Positions 7,276-11,322 of a stretch of DNA of 11,322 nt are shown in pieces. The stretch is from positions 1 to 11,322 of the forward strand of contig JAJZRD010000117.1 of assembly GCA_021845945.1 (NCBI GenBank), given 5' to 3'. The notes beneath the pieces are model-generated. The model saw only the letters and a program-made list of their open reading frames with translations, searched no databases and was not told where the DNA came from. The position numbers and the translations under genes are program-made. Numbering within the stretch: the stretch's first letter is position 1; each line of letters begins with the position of its first letter. This stretch comes from Chloroflexota bacterium. GTDB taxonomy: Bacteria > Chloroflexota > UBA6077.

Positions 7276-7303
7276 TAGATTTCTCTCCCGGCTTGAGTAT
7301 AAT
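7276..7303 (+). promoter_or_regulatory. Promoter with consensus -10, probably driving the iron-sulfur operon
   Basis: TATAAT (7298-7303) is a perfect -10 box in otherwise GC-rich DNA. At 16 bp upstream is TAGATT (7276-7281), a poor -35 with three of six bases. Transcription would start near 7310, leaving a leader of about 570 nt before the CooF-like gene. The weak -35 suggests that an activator may be needed. Confidence 0.5.
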
Positions 7304-7882
7304 GTGCGCGTGGGTGGGTCGGTGTTGGCGCAGGGTCTCCCACCCGATCGTCGGCCGTGGTTCGGCGGCCGCGTCTTTTCAGGCTCACGGACATGTCGTT
7401 CCTCTTCTCTATTCTGAGGGACCATCCTGACAGCAGAGAGCGGGTAACTGCTCGTAAGCGCGCAGGTCTCCCCATCGGCAGCAATGCCGGGGGCCGTCTG
7501 TGCGCCTGAGCGGCCGGATCTCGCGGGGAAACCATGGTCCCGACGTCGTGAACCCCCTGCTCCCCTGGTTCGTAGGTAACTGAATAGCGGGATCAGTCCC
7601 TCGACGCAGTGCTGCGCCCCTGGTCCTTACTCCTTGCTGCGCAGGAGCCGGGCCTCAGCACTCAGGGCTGCTCAGCCGACTGCTGAGCCGGATCTCGCCC
7701 AGCGCCACTGACAGGAGGTGAACACCCGAACAACGCCCTCCCGGAGACTCCGGCAGTTCTCGTCTCAGTGCGCGTCGCGATACGGAACTTCAGTCGGCGA
7801 GGACGGCGGCGGGCCGCAATTCCGCCGCGGAGAGGGGAAGCTAACGGACACCCCTCGATCGCCCGAGAAAGGAGGCTATGCT
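7304..7882 (+). promoter_or_regulatory. Long structured leader, candidate regulatory RNA
   Basis: The stretch between the TATAAT promoter and the CooF-like start has several local stems. These include GGGTGGG/CCCACCC (7312-7346), CGGCCG/CGGCCG followed by CGTCTTTTC (7352-7380), and CTCAGC/GCTGAG (7671-7687). It also contains the CCGGATCTCGC direct repeat. I could not match it to a riboswitch, tmRNA, RNase P RNA, SRP RNA or T-box consensus. It could contain an unknown cis-regulatory RNA or a separate small RNA, or may simply be non-functional spacer. Confidence 0.35.
7352..7380 (+). terminator. Possible attenuator hairpin early in the leader
   Basis: CGGCCG (7352-7357) and CGGCCG (7366-7371) form a 6-bp GC stem with an 8-nt loop, followed by CGTCTTTTC. 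It would end a transcript about 70 nt after the predicted start, yielding a short RNA or allowing attenuation of the downstream operon. The stem is short and the T run is interrupted. Confidence 0.35.
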
Positions 7883-8443
7883 TTGCCAGAGATCATGGTC
7901 GATCCGAGCCGCTGCATGGCGTGCCGATCCTGCGAGGTAGCCTGCGGCATCAACCGCGACTCCGTCGCCAAGACGGTGGCCGGCGCTTTCAAAGAGGCCG
8001 TGCGACCTACCCCCAGGGTGGTGGTTCAGGGCAACGAATCCCTGGCCTTGCCGGTCCAGTGCCGGCATTGCGAGGAGGCCCTCTGCCTGGACACCTGCCC
8101 CACCGGAGCCCTCCACCGCTCGACGGAGGACAACAGGGTTCTCTTCGACGACAACAGGTGCGTCGGCTGCTGGATGTGCGTCGGCGTCTGCCCCTTCGGG
8201 GCCATCAAGCCCAACAGCGCCGGCAAGGTAGCCATCAAGTGCGATGCCTGCTTCGGCATGGAGCACCCCTTCTGCGTGGAGGCCTGCCCGACCAAGGCTC
8301 TAGCCTACGTGGACACCGAGGGCATGCGCCAACTGTCCAAGAGAAGGGCCGGAAAGGTAGTCGAGACCCTCTTTGCAGAAGCGGGGAGCGAGGCATCCCC
8401 CGCCTACCTGAAACTTGGCTACTCGCGACGAGGAGGTCAATAA
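7883..8443 (+). CDS. CooF-like electron-transfer protein with four [4Fe-4S] motifs
   Basis: This ferredoxin-type protein (186 residues) has four cysteine motifs in the order of the CooF/HycB/HydN family: CMACRSCEVAC, CRHCEEALCLDTCPTGA, CVGCWMCVGVCPFGAI and CDACFGMEHPFCVEACPTKA, sixteen cysteines in all. CooF passes electrons from CO dehydrogenase to a hydrogenase or other acceptor; HycB and HydN do so for formate systems. I chose the TTG at 7883 (reading as MPEIMVDPSRC) because AAAGGAGG ends 7 nt before it. The frame is open further up to a GTG at 7718, but those residues are not family-like. An ATG at 7878 is out of frame, and the in-frame ATG at 7895 is too far from the ribosome site. Its neighbour, 3 nt downstream of the stop, is a CooS relative, which supports a CooF-like electron partner role. 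Confidence 0.88.
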   Translation: MPEIMVDPSRCMACRSCEVACGINRDSVAKTVAGAFKEAVRPTPRVVVQGNESLALPVQCRHCEEALCLDTCPTGALHRSTEDNRVLFDDNRCVGCWMCVGVCPFGAIKPNSAGKVAIKCDACFGMEHPFCVEACPTKALAYVDTEGMRQLSKRRAGKVVETLFAEAGSEASPAYLKLGYSRRGGQ

Positions 8444-8446
8444 GAG

Positions 8447-9916
8447 ATGTTGCGAATCCGCAAGAAGACCCTGGACAAGGCAACGGAGAACGCTATTAGC
8501 CAGGCGGCTGCCACCGGTATTCCCCTCCCCTTCGACCGATACGAGGACCAGGCGCCCGTCTGCCGCTTCGGACAGATGGGCCTCGACTGCAAGGCCTGCA
8601 CCCAGGGCCCCTGCCGGATCAGTCCCTTCGAATCCTCCAACGGGACGGCCTGCGGCCGCGACCGAGAGGGGACCGTGGCCGCCAGCTTCCTTGGGCTGGT
8701 TGCCGACGGTGCCGTGGCCACGGCTGCCTTCGCCGGAGCCGAGAGCAAGACCGCGGGCGCCATCTTCGAGGGGATCTCCGCGGCTAACGAGGGAACGCTG
8801 GGCCCGGCACAGCTGCTGGCGAAGGCCATCGAGGTTGCCGGCGTCGGGTTTGAGGCGCTGGCCGGGGTCAAGGCCAACGGAGCCGCGATCCGGACCGTCG
8901 AGGTCGGCATGGGCGCCCTGAAGGCCGACAAGATCAACGTCCTCCTGGTGGGGAGCATTCCCGCCGTCCTTGCCCGGAAGATCGCCGCCGAGCTGAAGGC
9001 CCAGGCCAACGTCAACGTCGTCGGCGCCGCCGGTGGCGAGATCGCCGGTGCGGCCGCGGCGGGCAGCTACAACTCTCAGGAGGCCCTTCTGGTGACCACC
9101 GGAGTGGACGGCATCGTGATGGGCGGGGCCTGCGCCGCCCCCGGCTTGGTCTCCCTGGCCGCCAAGCAGGGCGTGCCGGTGATGGCCGCCGGCCAGTTCA
9201 ACGCCGCCAAGATGCTGAGCGAGGCCGATACCCACTTCCGCAGGAACTCCGGCCGCAACCTGGCGGCCAGGTTTGCGCCGGGCAAAGCCGTGGTGGGCTT
9301 CAGCGCCGCCACCTTCGCCTCTCTCTCCGCCGCCCAATGGTCCAAGCTGGCCGGGTCCGGCATCAAGGGCGTCGCACTGGTAGCCGGCTGCAACAACGCC
9401 ATCGAGACCCAGGACGCCGGCATAGTGCGGCAGGCAGGCGAGTTCCTGAAGAACGACGTCCTGGTGATCGCCAGTGGCTGCGCGGCCGCCGGTCTCGCCA
9501 GGGCCGGGTACATGGATCCCGCCAGGGTCGCTTCCTTCGCCGGCAAGAGGCTGCAGTCCTTCCTGTCCGTCCTGTCGGAGGCAGCAGGCGCGGCGATGCC
9601 CGCGGTGCTGGAGGCCGGCACCTGTTGGGAGATCCCGGCCGCCCTGGAGATGGTCCGGCTGTTCGCCCAGAAGTTGAAGCTGCCGGTGGCAGCGGCCATG
9701 CCCGAGCTGTCCCGTCCCGCGGGCTGGAGCTCCGCCCTGGCAATCGCCGCGCAGGGTGTGCCCACCTACGTGGGCCCGGTGCTTCCTCTCGACGGTGGGC
9801 TGGAGAGCGTCCAGACACTCAACGGCATGCTGAAGGCCAAGGGCGGAGCCCTGGTGGGCCCCGGCCAAGTAGGCGATCCCGAGGCATTCGTCACCTCAGT
9901 GATGAGTAATGGGTGA
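8447..9916 (+). CDS. CooS-related protein with a reduced active site (CODH-like)
   Basis: This 489-residue protein is homologous by hand alignment to Ni-CO dehydrogenase CooS (about 630 residues) but shorter, with roughly 90 residues missing before the first Rossmann domain. FDRYEDQAPVCRFGQMG and CKACTQGPCRI place C39, C48, C51, C56 and C69 at CooS positions: the four B-cluster ligands plus one D-cluster ligand. The other D-cluster position is Asp47. C229 (GGACAAPG), C315 (AGCNNAIE), C345 (ASGCAAAG) and C393 (AGTCWEI) match the CooS C-cluster cysteines 333, 446, 476 and 526. The His261 and Cys295 equivalents (LLVGS; VGAAGG), the catalytic Lys563 (WSSALAI) and the proton-relay histidines are absent; only one His (263) exists. 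AGGAGG lies 10 nt before the ATG. I infer a redox protein that is unlikely to oxidise CO. Confidence 0.85.
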   Translation: MLRIRKKTLDKATENAISQAAATGIPLPFDRYEDQAPVCRFGQMGLDCKACTQGPCRISPFESSNGTACGRDREGTVAASFLGLVADGAVATAAFAGAESKTAGAIFEGISAANEGTLGPAQLLAKAIEVAGVGFEALAGVKANGAAIRTVEVGMGALKADKINVLLVGSIPAVLARKIAAELKAQANVNVVGAAGGEIAGAAAAGSYNSQEALLVTTGVDGIVMGGACAAPGLVSLAAKQGVPVMAAGQFNAAKMLSEADTHFRRNSGRNLAARFAPGKAVVGFSAATFASLSAAQWSKLAGSGIKGVALVAGCNNAIETQDAGIVRQAGEFLKNDVLVIASGCAAAGLARAGYMDPARVASFAGKRLQSFLSVLSEAAGAAMPAVLEAGTCWEIPAALEMVRLFAQKLKLPVAAAMPELSRPAGWSSALAIAAQGVPTYVGPVLPLDGGLESVQTLNGMLKAKGGALVGPGQVGDPEAFVTSVMSNG

Positions 9917-9960
9917 CGAGTGATGAGTGAGCGACTCATTACTCATGACTCATCACTCAT
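9902..9960. repeat. Palindrome built of heptamer repeats across the stop codon
   Basis: Four tandem seven-base units of the form ATGAGTN (9902-9929: ATGAGTA, ATGGGTG, ACGAGTG, ATGAGTG) are followed by their inverted copies (9934-9960: ACTCATT, ACTCATG, ACTCATC, ACTCAT). The arms match at 22 of 27 positions around a five-base loop. The first unit encodes the last residues of the CooS-like protein, and its stop codon TGA (9914-9916) lies inside the repeat. A strong hairpin here could stabilise or end the upstream part of the message. Confidence 0.75.
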
Positions 9961-9982
9961 ACTGTGATAGGAGGTAGCCGAA

Positions 9983-10732
9983 ATGCTCGTTGACGAGACC
10001 AAGTGCATCGGCTGCGGCAGATGCATCCCCTTCTGCCCGGTGCAGGCCCGCTCCTTCGGGCGGGCGGCCACGAGCGGGAGGACCGTCATAGTCATAGATC
10101 GCGACAGGTGCGCCGAGTGCGGCGTGTGCGAGCGCGCCGGCGTCTGTCCGGTCGACGCCATCCACCAGGACCTGCTGGAATGGCCCCGGCAGGTGCGCAG
10201 CATCCTTTCGAATCCCCTCGTGGAGTTCAAGGGCACCGGTATCCCCGGCCGGGGCACCGAGGAGATCAAGACCAACGAGGTCACCGGTCGCGTGAAGTAC
10301 GGTCGGGTCGGCGTGGGCATCGAGGTCGGCCGGCCGGGCGTCAGCACCAGGTGGACCGAGGTGGAGAAGATCGCCATGGCCGTGGCGAAGCTGGGGATCG
10401 AGTTCTGCGCGGAGAACCCCATCACCCACTTCATGCTGGACAAGAAGTCCGGCAAGCTGGATCCATCGGTGGTGAACGAGGTCTCCCTCTCGGCCATCGT
10501 GGAGTTCGAGATGGCCGAGGAGCAGCTTCTCGATCTGTTCCGCGTCCTCAGGGAAGAGGTAGACGGCCAGATCGACAGCGTCTACACCTTCGAGATCGCC
10601 GCCCGCCTGAGGCCCGACGGCACCACCACCGTCCTGAAGAAGATCCAGGATGCCGGCTACGACATGCTGAAGGTCAGCAAGAATAACCTCGGCTTGGGCC
10701 GGCCGCGCTTCCCGGAGGAGGTAGCCCGATGA
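9983..10732 (+). CDS. Two-cluster ferredoxin fused to an unrecognised C-terminal domain
   Basis: The protein has 249 residues. The N-terminus is a bacterial-type 2[4Fe-4S] ferredoxin: C8-x2-C11-x2-C14-x3-C18-P and C43-x2-C46-x2-C49-x5-C55-P, the second motif with two extra residues. It is followed by about 180 residues I do not recognise. These begin with a Gly-rich conserved-looking stretch (FKGTGIPGRGTEEIKTNEVT, near residue 80) and continue with beta-alpha units (LSAIVEFEMAEEQLLDLFRV) that suggest an ACT- or ferredoxin-like fold. There are no membrane segments. AGGAGGT stands 7 nt before the ATG at 9983. The stop overlaps the next start as ATGA, so the two proteins are probably made in equal amounts and act together. 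I infer that it relays electrons between the CooF/CooS-like pair and the following protein. Confidence 0.85.
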   Translation: MLVDETKCIGCGRCIPFCPVQARSFGRAATSGRTVIVIDRDRCAECGVCERAGVCPVDAIHQDLLEWPRQVRSILSNPLVEFKGTGIPGRGTEEIKTNEVTGRVKYGRVGVGIEVGRPGVSTRWTEVEKIAMAVAKLGIEFCAENPITHFMLDKKSGKLDPSVVNEVSLSAIVEFEMAEEQLLDLFRVLREEVDGQIDSVYTFEIAARLRPDGTTTVLKKIQDAGYDMLKVSKNNLGLGRPRFPEEVAR

Positions 10733-11322
10733 CCCACAGTCTGCACCGCCGAGGCGACGTCGAGAGCCTCAAGAAAGACTTCCTGGTCCTGGCCTGCACG
10801 GCCAAGGGCTTCAACGACGACGTGTTCGCCCCTCTGGGTTCCGAGTTCGTCAGGATCTGCGCCAGGCACAAGCCCGTCAACGGCGGCGACATGAAGACCG
10901 GCAACCTGCTGTACGTGGACCCGGAGACCATCGCCCAGAAGGTCTCCCGCAGCACCATCATCGAGTTCACCTTCGACGACAAGCAGAACGTCATCGACAC
11001 CATCAAGGAGCTCAAGGAGCGGGACCTGGGCATCTCCGTCGTGATCAGCGGCATGATCGACGAGGTGAACGACATCGTCGAGAAGGCCGGCCTGCCGAAG
11101 GTCCACACCCGGGAGTACTCCCTGGGCACCCATGGCAAGACGAAGCTGCTGCCGGAGTGGGAGGTGCTGGAGTTCACCACCATGTGCGGCCACGCTATGG
11201 TGGCCTCGGAGCTGGTCAAGAAGATGATCGTGGACTCCAAGAAGGGCCGCGCAACCCACAGGGAGGCCGCGGTCGTCATGGGCAAGTGCTGCTCCTGCGG
11301 TAACTTCAACGTCAACCGGGCG
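10729..11322 (+). CDS. Partial unrecognised protein with two cysteine motifs
   Basis: The ATG at 10729 overlaps the preceding TGA (ATGA) and has GGAGGAGG 7 nt upstream. The frame is open for 198 codons to the right edge, so the C-terminus is missing. It starts MTHSLHRRGDVESLKKDFLV, a notably basic His-containing N-terminus. A beta-alpha-beta region follows (STIIEFTFDDKQNVIDTIKE, then ISVVISGMIDEVNDIVEKAG). Near the edge are EFTTMCGHAMVASELVKKMI and GKCCSCGNFNVNRA, which look like metal-binding or catalytic cysteine sites. I do not recognise the family. The IIEF-type unit resembles one in the preceding protein, which might mean related folds. Its place in the operon suggests that it is the substrate-specific or catalytic partner of the iron-sulfur proteins. 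Confidence 0.82.
   Translation, partial: MTHSLHRRGDVESLKKDFLVLACTAKGFNDDVFAPLGSEFVRICARHKPVNGGDMKTGNLLYVDPETIAQKVSRSTIIEFTFDDKQNVIDTIKELKERDLGISVVISGMIDEVNDIVEKAGLPKVHTREYSLGTHGKTKLLPEWEVLEFTTMCGHAMVASELVKKMIVDSKKGRATHREAAVVMGKCCSCGNFNVNRA

Larger units (their letters stand above)
7075..7882. other. Long gene-free region between dnaA and the iron-sulfur operon
   Basis: No credible protein-coding gene lies in these 808 bp; the open frames on both strands lack ribosome sites and sensible protein composition. It contains, in order, a 70-bp palindromic repeat (7101-7170), two perfect 12-bp palindromes (7208-7219 and 7226-7237), a locally AT-rich stretch to about 7300, a TATAAT box (7298-7303) and a hairpin-rich leader. 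A direct repeat CTGAG...CCGGATCTCGC occurs at 7506-7524 and 7683-7698. A perfect AGGAGGTGA at 7713-7721 has no start codon at useful distance downstream. Confidence 0.7.

Noticed and set aside
7316..7372. GGGTCGGTGTTGGCG resembles the 5' part of the ZTP (pfl) riboswitch
   Set aside because: The required 3' element (CCGCC-GGGC type) and the matching stem partner are not present, so the likeness is partial.
5689..7425. Long minus-strand open frame opposite dnaA
   Set aside because: It is the shadow of dnaA in GC-rich DNA, with His/Gly/Leu-rich unnatural composition and no ribosome site.
7251..7535. Minus-strand open frame of 94 codons in the leader region
   Set aside because: No ribosome site, an Arg/Pro-rich composition and no resemblance to a known protein.
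7698..7721. GCCACTG followed by AGGAGG, resembling part of a cobalamin riboswitch
   Set aside because: The other conserved blocks of that riboswitch, including the B12 box and the upstream GGTG core, are not found in the right order.
7718..7882. GTG at 7718 as the start of the CooF-like gene
   Set aside because: The AGGAGG overlaps the GTG itself, and the 55 extra residues are low-complexity and unlike the family; the TTG at 7883 has the proper ribosome site.
8447..9916. A functional nickel CO dehydrogenase (cooS)
   Set aside because: Equivalents of the unique-iron His and Cys, the catalytic Lys and the proton-relay histidines are absent, and the protein is about 140 residues short.
9902..9960. 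CRISPR or attachment site
   Set aside because: The units are only 7 bp, contiguous and inverted about the centre, so they form a hairpin repeat with no spacers.

Overview
The window is GC-rich bacterial DNA carrying nine genes: seven complete and one cut off at each edge. DnaA, a two-transmembrane chemoreceptor, stand-alone heptose-phosphate adenylyltransferase and an anaerobic-type iron-sulfur cluster, together with abundant palindromic intergenic repeats, suggest a free-living and probably anaerobic bacterium. The style of the repeats and gene mix makes me think of Chloroflexota, but this is an impression and no marker in the window proves it.

Layout. Minus strand, 1-3044: a partial small dimeric alpha/beta-barrel-type protein (1-303), a 184-bp inverted-repeat element that looks like a MITE (397-580), an RfaE2-type nucleotidyltransferase (596-1087), a terminator hairpin (about 1205-1236) and a methyl-accepting chemotaxis protein (1257-3044) whose last 64 codons run through repetitive DNA. 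Plus strand, 3193-5379: a promoter followed by two overlapping glycosyltransferase genes (GT2 then GT4), probably making a surface glycan or glycolipid. 5380-5685 holds three hairpins and no gene. dnaA (5686-7074) stands alone, with no dnaN and no recognisable DnaA boxes beside it.

7075-7882 is an 808-bp gene-free stretch. It contains a 70-bp palindromic repeat, two perfect 12-bp palindromes in a locally AT-rich segment, a consensus TATAAT box and then a leader of about 570 nt with several hairpins. It precedes a tightly packed plus-strand operon (7883 to the right edge): a CooF-like protein with four [4Fe-4S] motifs; a 489-residue protein related to the nickel carbon monoxide dehydrogenase CooS; a two-cluster ferredoxin fused to an unrecognised domain; and, overlapping it by ATGA, a partial unrecognised protein with two cysteine motifs.

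The most interesting object is the CooS relative. By hand alignment to CooS it keeps all four B-cluster cysteines at near-identical numbering, and the four cysteines that hold the cubane part of the C-cluster. It has lost the His and Cys that hold the unique iron, the catalytic Lys, the proton-relay histidines and one of the two D-cluster cysteines. I infer that it is not a CO dehydrogenase. It may be an electron-transfer or reductase component carrying an ordinary [4Fe-4S] cluster in a CODH fold, fed by the CooF-like protein and working with the two following proteins. The substrate cannot be read from the sequence.
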